Of a stretch of DNA of 64,000 nt, positions 42,849 to 52,155 are shown in pieces. Location: the NCBI RefSeq assembly GCF_003952265.1, contig NZ_CP034438.1, positions 1,922,001-1,986,000 of the forward strand, given 5' to 3'. The notes under the pieces are model-generated. The model did no database searches, was not told where the DNA came from, and saw nothing but the letters and a program-made list of their open reading frames with translations. This DNA comes from Flaviflexus salsibiostraticola. Lineage in GTDB: Bacteria; Actinomycetota; Actinomycetes; Actinomycetales; Actinomycetaceae. The position numbers and the translations under genes were made by a program. Position 1 is the first letter of the stretch. Every line of letters begins with the position of its first letter.

Positions 42849-45196
42849 GCCATGTCCTCGATGAGTGCTCTCCCGAGGAGGAGGGCGCCGATCTTCGACA
42901 ATGGCGAATTGCCGTTCCCGCACTTCGGGGACTGGATGCACGAGGGGCATCCCTCTCGGCAGTGGCACGACTCAAGCCTGCTGACCGTTGCTCCCAACCA
43001 GGATTCCGCCGCGCGGAATCCGCGCTCCGCACATCCGGAGCCGCCGGGGATCGCGTCATGAATGATGATGGTCGGGCTGGCCGTCTGGGCGTGCATGGCC
43101 GTCGAGAGTCCGCCGATGTCCCACCTGTCGCACGTTGCAAACAGGGGAAGCAGGCCGATCGCCGCATGCTCGAGGCCATGGAGCGCGCCCGGGAGGATGT
43201 CGGGAGTCAGTCCGACATCAGCACACCTCCGCTCCGACAGGGTCCACCAGCAGCCCTGGGTCGGAAGCTGCCGCAGCGGCATCTCGAGCGGCATTCGGCC
43301 GAGGTAGAGACCATCTCGGCTGCGACGCGTGTCGTACCCCGTCACGCGGGAGGCGACGAGCACGTCGCCGAAGGCGAGGATGCCGTGCGGCATCTGCCGC
43401 TCCTCGTAGGTCTCGATGATCTCCACCGCCGAGTCGGCGACGGCGAAGGTCCGGATCTCCTCCTCGCGGAACGGCTCGACGACGGCACGCTCGTCGTCGA
43501 GGGAGAGGACGATGAACGGTTCGCCCTGATGGATGTAGATCGCGTTCGGATGGACCTGCCGGTCAGCCTGGCCCGCGGACACAGTGCCGAGCAGGGCTCC
43601 CGTGGTGACGTCGATGATGGAGATCTCCGCGCCACCTCCGCGGATGTCGACCATGTCATGGGCGGAGACTCCGAGCGCCACATTCCATCGCCACGTGCCG
43701 CCCCTGCGGGTGAGCAGGCCAGCCTCGACGAGCTCGTCGAAGTGTTCGGTCGATTCGAAGCCGAAGACGGCCGCATCCGCGGCCGTCAGAGGCAGCTCGG
43801 ACGCCGCCGCGCAGACCTGCGCAGAGATGACGTATGGATTGCCGGGATCGAACACCTGCGCCTCGATCGGCTGTCCGAGCAGGGTGTCCGCATTCTCGGC
43901 GAGGTACTGGTCGAGGGGGTCATCGCGGGCGATGAGGACGCCGATGCCCTCTCTGCCGCTGCGCCCCGCCCGCCCGAGCTGCTGACGGAACGAGGCATGG
44001 GTGCCTGGCCACCCGGACATGACGACGGCATCGAGCCCCGAGATGTCGATGCCGAGCTCGAGGGCGTTCGTTGTGGCGAGCGCGCGGATCGTGCCATCTC
44101 GCAGACCTGCCTCGAGTTCTCGCCGCTCCTCTGGGAGATAGCCGCCGCGGTAGGCGGCGACGCGGTCGGCGAAGGGAGAGAAGCGCTGTCGCAGAGCATC
44201 CTGGACGAGCTGGCTCACGGTCTCGGCACCGGCCCGCGACCTGCTGAAGATGAGGGTCGATGCACCTGCCTCAATCGCCCTCGCGGCGACCTCCGATGCC
44301 TCCCTGATGGCGGACCGTCTGGGCGGCTCACGCTGGCCGTCGACGACGAGAACCTCATCGCCGGAGTCGATGGTCGGGATCGGCCGTCCGCGAGCGATGA
44401 GGAGGCGAGAGGAGGTCTGGGCGGAGTGATCGGTGTCGACGACGGCGACCAGTTCCCGGTCGACGCCGAGGAATCTCGCGACGGTCGCACCGGGATCGGC
44501 CGCCGTGGCGGAGAGGAAGATGACGATGGGGTCGGAGCCGTAGTGTCGCGCGATGCGGAGCATCCGGCGGACGACGAGCGCGACTTGGGCCCCCGTCATG
44601 CCGCGGTAGGTGTGGAATTCGTCGATGACGATCGCCGTCAGGCCGGACCACATCCTCGACCATCTGGAGTGCCCTGCCATGAGCGAGAAATGCGCGAAGT
44701 CTGGATTCGTCAGAATGAGATCGGCGTGGCTGCGGGCCCACCGCCGCAGCTCGCCGGGAGCATCACCGTCGACAGTCGCGGGTTGGGCTGGACTCCTCGT
44801 CGCCGTGATCATTCTGGCCAGAGAGTCGAGCTGGTCTGCCGCGAGAGCTTTGGTGGGGGCGAGATACAGCGCCGTCGGGCGCCTGTGGATATCGGCAAGA
44901 CTGAGCGACTCGGAGGCGTCTGCGATGGCAGAGAGGATGGGGGCCCAGGCGACGAGGGACTTGCCGGATCCCGTACCGGTCGCGATGACCGTGTGGCGGC
45001 GCTGATGAATCGCCTCCATGCCCTCGGCCTGGTGTTCCCACACTCGCGATATGCCGAGCGACGACATGCCCTCCGCGATGCTCGGATGGAGCCACTCCGG
45101 CCAGGGCTCGCTCACGCCCGCCCGTGCAGGCGAGACGTGAGTGCCCGCCACCTGATCGGCGGTGAAGCCGTCAAGGATCGCCCCCCAGATGCTCAT
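42824..45196 (-). CDS. DEAD/DEAH-box helicase (Rv3649/YprA type)
   Basis: The 790-residue superfamily 2 helicase has Walker A TGTGSGKS, a DEFH box, SATAADP, TTNALELGIDISGLD and motif VI QQLGRAGRSGR. A C-terminal region (DUF1998-like) ends with a cysteine cluster CHCREGCPSC and KCGN that probably binds zinc. Related MrfA/YprA proteins act in DNA repair; the same gene lies beside Tad genes across actinobacteria. A TACATT hexamer ends 6 nt before the ATG, giving a leaderless start. Confidence 0.9.
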   Translation of the reverse strand: MSIWGAILDGFTADQVAGTHVSPARAGVSEPWPEWLHPSIAEGMSSLGISRVWEHQAEGMEAIHQRRHTVIATGTGSGKSLVAWAPILSAIADASESLSLADIHRRPTALYLAPTKALAADQLDSLARMITATRSPAQPATVDGDAPGELRRWARSHADLILTNPDFAHFSLMAGHSRWSRMWSGLTAIVIDEFHTYRGMTGAQVALVVRRMLRIARHYGSDPIVIFLSATAADPGATVARFLGVDRELVAVVDTDHSAQTSSRLLIARGRPIPTIDSGDEVLVVDGQREPPRRSAIREASEVAARAIEAGASTLIFSRSRAGAETVSQLVQDALRQRFSPFADRVAAYRGGYLPEERRELEAGLRDGTIRALATTNALELGIDISGLDAVVMSGWPGTHASFRQQLGRAGRSGREGIGVLIARDDPLDQYLAENADTLLGQPIEAQVFDPGNPYVISAQVCAAASELPLTAADAAVFGFESTEHFDELVEAGLLTRRGGTWRWNVALGVSAHDMVDIRGGGAEISIIDVTTGALLGTVSAGQADRQVHPNAIYIHQGEPFIVLSLDDERAVVEPFREEEIRTFAVADSAVEIIETYEERQMPHGILAFGDVLVASRVTGYDTRRSRDGLYLGRMPLEMPLRQLPTQGCWWTLSERRCADVGLTPDILPGALHGLEHAAIGLLPLFATCDRWDIGGLSTAMHAQTASPTIIIHDAIPGGSGCAERGFRAAESWLGATVSRLESCHCREGCPSCIQSPKCGNGNSPLSKIGALLLGRALIEDMAHLGPASA

Positions 45197-45283
45197 GCGA
45201 TCAATGTAGTCCCAGCCGGTGCAATTTTGTCCCGAGGGACCTTCGTCCCATGCCGTGGCGACGTGGATCAGTTAATGAGAAAA

Positions 45284-45299
45284 ACACAAGGGATTGTGG
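45284..45299 (+). promoter_or_regulatory. NrdR-like box 1
   Basis: ACACAAGGGATTGTGG matches 12 of 16 positions of the NrdR consensus (ACACWATATWTTGTGT form). It is 31 bases upstream of box 2, which is three helical turns. Confidence 0.6.
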
Positions 45300-45314
45300 C
45301 AATCGGGAGTGTCA

Positions 45315-45330
45315 CCACTACATGTTGTGT
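45315..45330 (+). promoter_or_regulatory. NrdR-like box 2
   Basis: CCACTACATGTTGTGT matches about 13 of 16 consensus positions. With box 1 (15-bp gap) it forms the usual tandem pair through which NrdR represses ribonucleotide reductase genes when dATP is high. Confidence 0.65.
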
Positions 45331-45394
45331 TTGGTCGGCGTAGCTTGGGGTCATTCGCGTTCGCCGGTGAGCGCGGGGAGTGGAGGGAAGACCC

Positions 45395-47242
45395 ATGGTT
45401 GAGAGACCTGTGAAGAATGTTGACGCTATTGCCACGATCAGCGAGTACCTGGACCGATCGGACTGGCGGGTCAACGCCAATGCCAATCAGGATTATTCGC
45501 TCGGTGGCATGGTTCTCAATACGTCCGGCAAGGTGGTCGCCAACTATTGGCTGACCGAGGTGTACTCGCCGGAGGCCGCCACGGCCCATCGCGAGGGTGA
45601 CGTCCACATCCATGATCTCGACATGCTCTCGGGCTACTGTGCGGGCTGGTCGCTTCGCCAGCTCATCGAGCAGGGGTTCAACGGAGTCCCTGGCGCGATC
45701 GCCTCGAAGCCGCCCAGGCACTTCTCGTCCGCCTGCGGGCAGATCGTCAACTTCCTCGGCACGCTTCAGAACGAATGGGCGGGCGCGCAGGCGTTCTCGT
45801 CGTTCGACACGTACATGGCGCCCTTCATCCGTCTTGACTCGATGACCTATAGCGAGGTCAAGCAGAGCATGCAGGAGCTCGTCTTCAACCTCAACGTGCC
45901 ATCCCGCTGGGGCAGCCAGTGCCCGTTCACGAACCTCACCTTCGACTGGACCTGCCCCGAGGATCTCGCGGACACCCAGCCCATGATCGGCGAGGAGATC
46001 TGCGACTTCACCTACGGCGATCTCGCCGAGGAGATGGCGATGATCAACCGGGCGTACATGGAGGTCATGATCGAGGGCGATGCCGACGGCCGCGTGTTCA
46101 CCTTCCCGATCCCGACGTACAACATGACGAAGGATTTTGACTGGGACAGCGACAATGCGGACCTGCTCTTTGAGATGACGGCGAAGTACGGGCTGCCGTA
46201 CTTCCAGAACTTCATCAACTCCGACCTCGACCCCGGCATGATTCGGTCGATGTGCTGTCGGCTCCAGCTGGACATGCGCGAGCTGCTCAAGCGTGGAAAC
46301 GGTCTCTTCGGCTCTGCCGAGCTGACAGGTTCGATCGGTGTCGTGACGGTCAATATGGCGCGCCTCGGCTACCTCTACGCGGGTGACGAGGCGGGTCTCA
46401 TCGGGCGGCTCGACGAGCTTATGGACATGGGGCGAGACACGCTCGAGGCGAAGAGGGCGACGGTCCAGACGCTCATGGACGGCGGCCTCTACCCGTTCTC
46501 CCAGCGCTGGCTCGGCACCCTCGACAACCACTTCTCGACCATTGGCGTCAATGGGATGAACGAGATGGTCCGCAACTTCACCCTCGACGAACACGACCTC
46601 GCGGATTCGTGGGGTCAGGACATGTGCCTCCGCATCCTCGACCACGTCAACGAGCGCCTCGTCTCCTTCCAGGAGGAGACCGGCAACCTCTACAACCTCG
46701 AGGCAACACCAGCCGAAGGGGCGACCTACCGATTCGCGAAAGAGGATGCGAAGAGGTTCCCAACAATCCTGCAGGCGGGCACCGAGGAGAATCCGTACTA
46801 CACGAACTCTTCGCAGCTGCCGGTCGGCTACACGGATGACGCTTTCGAGGAGCTCCTTCTCCAGGACGAGCTTCAGAAGAAGTACACGGGAGGCACGGTC
46901 CTTCACCTGTATATGAACGAGCGGATGAGCTCCGGCGAAGCCTGCAAGCAGCTCGTCAAGAGGTCGCTCACGCGCTTCCGGCTGCCCTATCTGACGATCA
47001 CGCCGACCTTCTCCATCTGCCCCACCCACGGGTACCTCGCGGGTGAGCACTTCACGTGCGACCGGTGTGCGCAGCAGAACCCCTCAGCGCCCCCGGTCGA
47101 GTGCGAGGTGTGGACGCGCGTCATGGGGTACTTCCGGCCTGTCCAGTCCTTCAATATCGGCAAGAAGGGCGAATACGCGGAGCGCGTGATGCTGACCGAG
47201 GCGGCCATCGGTTCGCGGCTTCCAGTCGAGTCGGGACGATGA
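45395..47242 (+). CDS. nrdD: Anaerobic (class III) ribonucleoside-triphosphate reductase
   Basis: This 615-residue oxygen-sensitive glycyl-radical enzyme makes dNTPs without oxygen. It shows YSLGGMVLNTSGKVVANYW, NLNVPSRWGSQCPFTN with an active-site Cys, the C-terminal zinc site CPTHGYLAGEHFTCDRC, and the glycyl-radical loop RVMGYF followed by FNIGKKGEYAER. There is no N-terminal ATP-cone, so this form may lack dATP allosteric inhibition; control would then rest on NrdR. ATG 45395 has GGAGGGAAG upstream. nrdG overlaps it by 4 nt. Confidence 0.93.
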   Translation: MVERPVKNVDAIATISEYLDRSDWRVNANANQDYSLGGMVLNTSGKVVANYWLTEVYSPEAATAHREGDVHIHDLDMLSGYCAGWSLRQLIEQGFNGVPGAIASKPPRHFSSACGQIVNFLGTLQNEWAGAQAFSSFDTYMAPFIRLDSMTYSEVKQSMQELVFNLNVPSRWGSQCPFTNLTFDWTCPEDLADTQPMIGEEICDFTYGDLAEEMAMINRAYMEVMIEGDADGRVFTFPIPTYNMTKDFDWDSDNADLLFEMTAKYGLPYFQNFINSDLDPGMIRSMCCRLQLDMRELLKRGNGLFGSAELTGSIGVVTVNMARLGYLYAGDEAGLIGRLDELMDMGRDTLEAKRATVQTLMDGGLYPFSQRWLGTLDNHFSTIGVNGMNEMVRNFTLDEHDLADSWGQDMCLRILDHVNERLVSFQEETGNLYNLEATPAEGATYRFAKEDAKRFPTILQAGTEENPYYTNSSQLPVGYTDDAFEELLLQDELQKKYTGGTVLHLYMNERMSSGEACKQLVKRSLTRFRLPYLTITPTFSICPTHGYLAGEHFTCDRCAQQNPSAPPVECEVWTRVMGYFRPVQSFNIGKKGEYAERVMLTEAAIGSRLPVESGR

Positions 47243-47964
47243 CGGCGACGGTCGCGGCGGATCTGTCCATCGCGGGACTCGTCCCGCTGTCGACAGTGGA
47301 CTGGCCCGGCCAGCTCGCCGCGACCGTCTTCCTCCAGGGATGCCCGTGGTCGTGCGGCTACTGCCAGAATGCCGAGATCCTCGACCCGAGAACCCCGGGA
47401 GTCGTTCCGTGGGAGGCGGTGATGAGCCTTCTGTCTCGTCGTGCGGGACTTCTGGATGGTGTCGTCTTCACCGGTGGGGAGGCGACTCGGCAGTCCGCCC
47501 TGAGCCCCGCCATCGACGACGTCCGCGACGCTGGCTTCAAAGTTGGTCTGCATACTGCCGGTGCGTACCCGGCGCGACTCGCCGCCGTCATCGATCGCAT
47601 CACCTGGATCGGGCTCGACATTAAGGCTCTGTCAGAGGATTACGGAGCCGTCGTCGGTGCTGACGCGGGCGCGAAGGCGTGGGACTCCCTCGATATCGTG
47701 CTCGCCGCCGATGTCGACTATGAGGTGCGGACGACTGTCCACCCGGGTGCGCCGGCGACGCACCGCTTCGAGGAGCTCGTCCACCGGCTGCGTGCGCGTG
47801 GAGTGACGAGCTTCGCCCTTCAGGAGGCCCGACCGACTGGGACGCGCGCACCCTTCCGGGAGGCTGCTGGGACCTGGGACCGGCGTGCGTGGAGTATTCG
47901 GTTCCGAGAGATGACGGAGGTCGTCGAACGCGCAGGATTCGACCGGTTCGAGATCCGGGCGTAG
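47239..47964 (+). CDS. nrdG: Anaerobic ribonucleotide reductase activase
   Basis: This 241-residue radical-SAM enzyme generates the glycyl radical on NrdD. The 4Fe-4S motif is Cys35-x3-Cys39-x2-Cys42 (GCPWSCGYC), followed by GVVFTGGEAT for SAM binding. It is longer than the 155-residue E. coli NrdG and resembles the pyruvate-formate-lyase-activase-like form. The start overlaps the nrdD stop (ATGA). Confidence 0.92.
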   Translation: MTATVAADLSIAGLVPLSTVDWPGQLAATVFLQGCPWSCGYCQNAEILDPRTPGVVPWEAVMSLLSRRAGLLDGVVFTGGEATRQSALSPAIDDVRDAGFKVGLHTAGAYPARLAAVIDRITWIGLDIKALSEDYGAVVGADAGAKAWDSLDIVLAADVDYEVRTTVHPGAPATHRFEELVHRLRARGVTSFALQEARPTGTRAPFREAAGTWDRRAWSIRFREMTEVVERAGFDRFEIRA

Positions 47965-47965
47965 C

Positions 47966-49372
47966 TCAGACCGAGTCTTCGCCCCGGCCGCGAATCGCGT
48001 CGTACAGAGCGATGATGAGGGCGAACGTCATGAAAATCATGATGAGGCCGAATCCCCACAGGAGTGCGACGTCGTAGCCCGCCGACACGTGAGAGAAGAA
48101 CAGTGCGGTGACCGCCGCCGTTCCCATCGCCGTGCCGATTCTCTGTCCCGTCTGCATGATTCCGCCGGCGGTGCCCCCGTAGTTCGGCGGGACCTCCCGC
48201 AGGGTGAGCGTCTGATTCGGCGAGGTGATCCAGCCGGCGCCGAAGCCGATCGGAAGGACGCTGACGGTCAGCAGCCACACGGGCGCACCGTTCATGATCG
48301 CGAAGGCCGCGGCGACCGTGAGGGCGAGGCCGATCATGTTGAGGACGAGACCGATGACGACGAGCCACCGACCATACCTCATGACGAGCCGGCCACTGAC
48401 GTACGACGTATAGACCGACAGGATCGCTGCCGGCAGGCCGACCATGCCGGCGATGAGGGCCGTCTGGCCAGCTCCCTCCTGGACGAACTGGGCGATGATG
48501 ACCCAGATCGTCGTGGTTCCTGCGAAGAAGACGGTGATCATCGCTGTGCCGAGGGTGAAGGACCGGAAACGGAAGAGGGACAGGTTGACCATGGGGGAGC
48601 GGCCGACCATCCGGTAGTGCTGTTCCCAGGCGAACCATGAAATGCCGATGATCGCTCCGAGCAGCAGGAACCACCACGCACCCGGATGCTCATCCGCCAG
48701 CATGAACGGCAGCATCGTGAACAGCACCGCGAGGCCGAGGAGGATGGCTCCGATCGGATCCAGGTCGTGCTTCATACCCTTTGAGCGGGGTGTCTTCGGC
48801 AGCCACATAAGGGCGAGGACTATCGACAGCAGGGAGAGGGGGACGTTGATCCCCATCGTCCACCGCCACCCCACGTCCACAGGGAACCAGCCGATGATCG
48901 CGCCACCGAAGACGGGACCGATCGCCACGGCGAAGCCGACGACTGCGCCGAAGATCCCGAAGGCGCGGGCACGGTCCCCACCCCGGTAGTACTGCTGGAT
49001 GATCCCGGTCGTCTGGGGGTTCATAATGCCAGAGCCGACGCCCATGAAGGCGCGGGCGATATTGAGCACGATGGCGTTGGGCGCGAGCGCGGCGATGAGT
49101 GAGAACAGGCCGAAGATGGCGACTCCGGCGATGAAGAGCCGTTCGCGACCGAGGAGGTCGCCGGCCCGACCCGCGGCGACGAGCACGATGCCGAAGGTCA
49201 GCGAGTAGCCGGAGAGCACCCACTGGAGGTCGGTCGATGTGGCGCCCAGACCCGCCTGGATCGACGGGAGGGCGACATTGATGATCGACACGGCGACCAG
49301 CGCGGTGAAGAGGGATGAGAGCAGGACCACGAGGACCTTCTTGCGCTCCTGCGGGGTCAGCGTTTCGTCCAC
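47966..49372 (-). CDS. MFS exporter, DHA2 (EmrB/QacA) type
   Basis: The 468-residue protein has about 14 helices, with VSIINVALPSIQAGLGA in helix 1 and AGRAGDLLGRERLFIAG for motif A, and GFGAGWITSPNQ in a late helix as in antibiotic exporters. The substrate is unknown. It ends 1 base from nrdG on the opposite strand. The GTG at 49372 follows TAGGGT with an 8-base gap. It is not closely related to the exporter at 292. Confidence 0.88.
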   Translation of the reverse strand: MDETLTPQERKKVLVVLLSSLFTALVAVSIINVALPSIQAGLGATSTDLQWVLSGYSLTFGIVLVAAGRAGDLLGRERLFIAGVAIFGLFSLIAALAPNAIVLNIARAFMGVGSGIMNPQTTGIIQQYYRGGDRARAFGIFGAVVGFAVAIGPVFGGAIIGWFPVDVGWRWTMGINVPLSLLSIVLALMWLPKTPRSKGMKHDLDPIGAILLGLAVLFTMLPFMLADEHPGAWWFLLLGAIIGISWFAWEQHYRMVGRSPMVNLSLFRFRSFTLGTAMITVFFAGTTTIWVIIAQFVQEGAGQTALIAGMVGLPAAILSVYTSYVSGRLVMRYGRWLVVIGLVLNMIGLALTVAAAFAIMNGAPVWLLTVSVLPIGFGAGWITSPNQTLTLREVPPNYGGTAGGIMQTGQRIGTAMGTAAVTALFFSHVSAGYDVALLWGFGLIMIFMTFALIIALYDAIRGRGEDSV

Positions 49373-50009
49373 AACTCGATACCCTAGCCCTCTGCGCTGA
49401 ACAGTATTCGGTTACTGAGGTGGACGGCACCAAAAATCCGCTACCATGCCGGGTAGTGCAAAGAAATGGTAAAGATTGCGGTTAGGAGTGGCAATGGAAC
49501 TCTTGGGTCTGGCGGACCGACTGAGGCGCGAGCTCGACGGGTATACGGCCGCCTCCGTGGCAGAGGCCGTGGGCAGGGTCGGGCTGTCGGCCATTGACCG
49601 CGAGCAGCGAGCACCCGCAGTCCGGCACGCATGCACCCAGCCCGGGCGTATTCCACTCCTCACGCGGCTCTTCCTGCTCGGGCACCAGCTCTCGGAAGAG
49701 GAATACGCGGAGGCGATGCCGACGGTGCCCCTCGAGGAGGCGATCGAGTCCGGTCTCATGACGAGGGACGTCAAGGCGACCATCGCCATCCGCCCCGTCG
49801 CCATCCCGGACCGGCACGGCGGCGGGGAACTTCTCATCGCATCCGACCTCGGCCCGCTCCAGGACTGCCTCCCGGCCCACGACCATGTCATGCCCGTCGG
49901 CGGGGCAACGAAGACCCTGGCGGCGATGACGGCCTTCGAGCCGGGACAGAGTGTGCTCGACCTGGGTGCGGGATGTGGGTACCACGCCCTCGTCGCGGCA
50001 CGGTCGGGT

Positions 50010-50015
50010 GCTAGG
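50010..50015. repeat. Left target-site duplication of IS481 copy 2 (GCTAGG)
   Basis: GCTAGG is repeated exactly at 51121-51126. Confidence 0.9.
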
Positions 50016-51120
50016 TGTACTGACCGGACAGGTTGGTTGAGGCAGTGCGATGACACGCGCTGACTTGTGACGTGAAGGGAGGGCCTTCCGCGGTTGAGTG
50101 GGAGTTGCGAAACCAGCACTCCGAGGAAGGCCCTCCGTATGTCCCACGCTAATGCAGCCCTGACCCCTCGCGCCCGTTTGACCGTCGCCCGGCTCGTCGT
50201 CGACCAGCAGGTGCCGATTGCCGAGGTCGCGGCTCGGTTCCAATGCTCCTGGCCGACGGTCAAACGCTGGGCCGACCGCTACCGGGCTGGTGAGTCCATG
50301 CAGGACCGTTCCTCTCGCCCGAAGACCTCTCCCTACCAGACCCCGCTGAAGATCAGAAGACGAATCGTGAGCCTGCGGCTGCGGCTGCGGGAAGGGCCGG
50401 TCCAGCTGGCCGTCCGGGTCGGGCTGGCACCCTCGACCGTTCATCAGATCCTGCGCCACTGCCGGCTGAACCGACTCGCCCATATGGATCGCGCCACCGG
50501 GGAGCCGGTGCGCCGCTATGAACACCCCCACCCCGGCTCGATGATTCACGTCGATGTGAAGAAGCTCGGCAACATCCCCGATGGCGGCGGCTGGCGCTTC
50601 GTCGGTCGCCAACAGGGAGGCCGCAACCGCATAGCAACGCCGGACAAGGCCCGCAACCACCACCACAACCCGAAGATGGGCCACGCCTTCGTCCACACCG
50701 TCATCGATGACTACTCTCGCGTCGCCTACGCCGAAGTCCACAATGATGAAACCGCTCTCACTGCCGTCGGGGTGTTGGAGCGGGCCACAGCCTGGTTCAA
50801 CACCCGAGGCGTCACCGTCGAAAGAGTGCTCTCCGACAACGGTCCGGCCTACCGCTCGATATTATGGCGCGAAACCTGCGCCAGGCTGAAGATCACAGCA
50901 AAACGGACCCGCCCGTACCGACCCCAGACCAACGGGAAGATCGAGCGCTTCCACCGCACCCTGGCAGACGGGTGGGGCTACGCCCGCTGCTACACCTCAG
51001 AAACCGAGCGACGAGACGCCCTACCAGGATGGCTGCATCACTATAATCATCACCGACCCCACACAGCCTGCGACAGGCTCGCCCCAATCACCCGCTTAAC
51101 CAACCTCCCCGGACAGTACA
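50016..51120 (+). mobile_element. IS481-family insertion sequence, copy 2 (1105 bp)
   Basis: The ends begin TGTACTGACCGGACAGGTT and, on the other strand, TGTACTGTCCGGGGAGGTT, identical to copy 1, with a 6-bp GCTAGG duplication. It has the same length as copy 1, and the transposases differ at only three internal residues plus the target-supplied last residue. It interrupts the methyltransferase gene. Confidence 0.95.
50078..50136 (+). promoter_or_regulatory. Hairpin abutting the transposase start codon
   Basis: GGAGGGCCTTCC at 50078-50089 pairs perfectly with 50125-50136, two bases before the ATG. Transcripts reading in from outside would fold and hide the ribosome site; a promoter within the stem-loop would not. 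Confidence 0.7.
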
Positions 51121-51125
51121 GCTAG
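50139..51125 (+). CDS. IS481-family transposase, copy 2
   Basis: The 328-residue protein is the same as copy 1 except for Ala50, Tyr66, Met in LAHMDR, and the final Ser. The DDE residues lie in HVDVKKLG, LSDNGPAYR and NGKIERF. The TAG stop (51123-51125) is inside the GCTAGG target duplication. The gene is complete and probably functional. Confidence 0.93.
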   Translation: MSHANAALTPRARLTVARLVVDQQVPIAEVAARFQCSWPTVKRWADRYRAGESMQDRSSRPKTSPYQTPLKIRRRIVSLRLRLREGPVQLAVRVGLAPSTVHQILRHCRLNRLAHMDRATGEPVRRYEHPHPGSMIHVDVKKLGNIPDGGGWRFVGRQQGGRNRIATPDKARNHHHNPKMGHAFVHTVIDDYSRVAYAEVHNDETALTAVGVLERATAWFNTRGVTVERVLSDNGPAYRSILWRETCARLKITAKRTRPYRPQTNGKIERFHRTLADGWGYARCYTSETERRDALPGWLHHYNHHRPHTACDRLAPITRLTNLPGQYS

Positions 51126-51126
51126 G
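51121..51126. repeat. Right target-site duplication of IS481 copy 2 (GCTAGG)
   Basis: Identical to 50010-50015. Confidence 0.9.
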
Positions 51127-52155
51127 GCCGTCGCCGCCGACATCTCGCGCAGGGCCCTCGACTTCACCGAACTCAACGCGGCGATGGCCGGGCTGACGGT
51201 GGAGACGCGTCTCGGCTCGCTCTTCGATTCGTCACCGGAGCGATTCGATCGGATCGTCGCCAACCTGCCCTTCGTCATCACCCCGCCTGCAGTGCGGGAG
51301 GTTATCGGCACATACGAGTACCGGGACGCGGGCGCCGACGACGACGAAATCCTTAAGGACGTCCTCGTCAGCATCGGCGACCACCTGGCCCAGGACGGCG
51401 TCGCCTGGCTGCTCGGCAATTGGCTCATCGATGCCGAGGTGGACTCCGGTGACTTCGCCGAGGCGTGGGCGAAGCCCGTCGCTGACGCCATCGGCGCCCG
51501 CGAGGCGTGGGTCGTGCTGCGGGATGCGGTCGATCCCGCCCAGTACGCGGAGATGTGGCTGAAGGACGTCGGGATCACGGGCTCGGCCTTCTCGATGGCA
51601 TACTGCCGCTGGCTCAAGAGCATTGAGGCAGGCTCGATCGGTTTCGGCTGCCTCACGCTCGGCGCCGTTGACGGCCCGCAGCGCTTCGAGGACTACCGAG
51701 GACCGGTCGGGGACTCGTTCGGGGACGCGTGGCAGAATCGTCGGCTCGCAGCTGCCCCAGAGAACGAGCTCCTCAAGACCCACCTGGTCGGGAACGGTCT
51801 TGTCGAGAAGAGGCTCCACACGCCCGGCGTCGCCGACCCGTGGCACATCGCCCTCCTCGGCCTCGGCAGGGAGATTCCCGTCTCGGGAGAGGTCGCGGGC
51901 TTCGTCGGGGCATGCGACGGGGAGCTGAGCGCAGGGCAGATCATCGGTGCCCTCTCCGGCCTGCTCGACACTCCGGTGGAGGACATGAGGGCGGCAATTC
52001 TGCCCATGGTTCGCGAGCTCATCGGTGCGGGAATGCTGGTGGAACACCGCGGTTAGGGTGAGCCGAGATACCTGGCGTGAGTTGCTGGCGGGGCCTCCAC
52101 TCCTTATATATTGTGGTCAGTCCCTCCCGAGGGCCCGTCAACCGAAGGAAGTCCA

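Larger units (their letters stand above)
49494..52056 (+). pseudogene. SAM-dependent methyltransferase gene split by an IS481 element
   Basis: Removing the element plus one GCTAGG (1111 bases) rejoins 49494-50015 to 51127-52056 as one 1452-base frame of 483 codons plus stop. The break lies just after SAM motif I (VLDLGAGCGYHALVAARSGAR) and before the next strand (AVAADISRRAL). The downstream half has VANLPFVITPP at the motif IV position (NPPY-like), the mark of RNA- or protein-modifying N-methyltransferases. The upstream half keeps AGGAG before its ATG, but its product would lack most of the SAM domain. Confidence 0.88.

Noticed and set aside
42740..45343. A long plus-strand open frame (about 867 codons) opposite the DEAH helicase
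   Set aside because: It is antisense to a well-supported gene. Its residues are dominated by Arg, Gly, Asp and Glu, the usual result of GC-rich third positions, and no domain is visible. The same applies to long frames opposite the DUF1846 gene (17717-19495) and topA (52240-54192).
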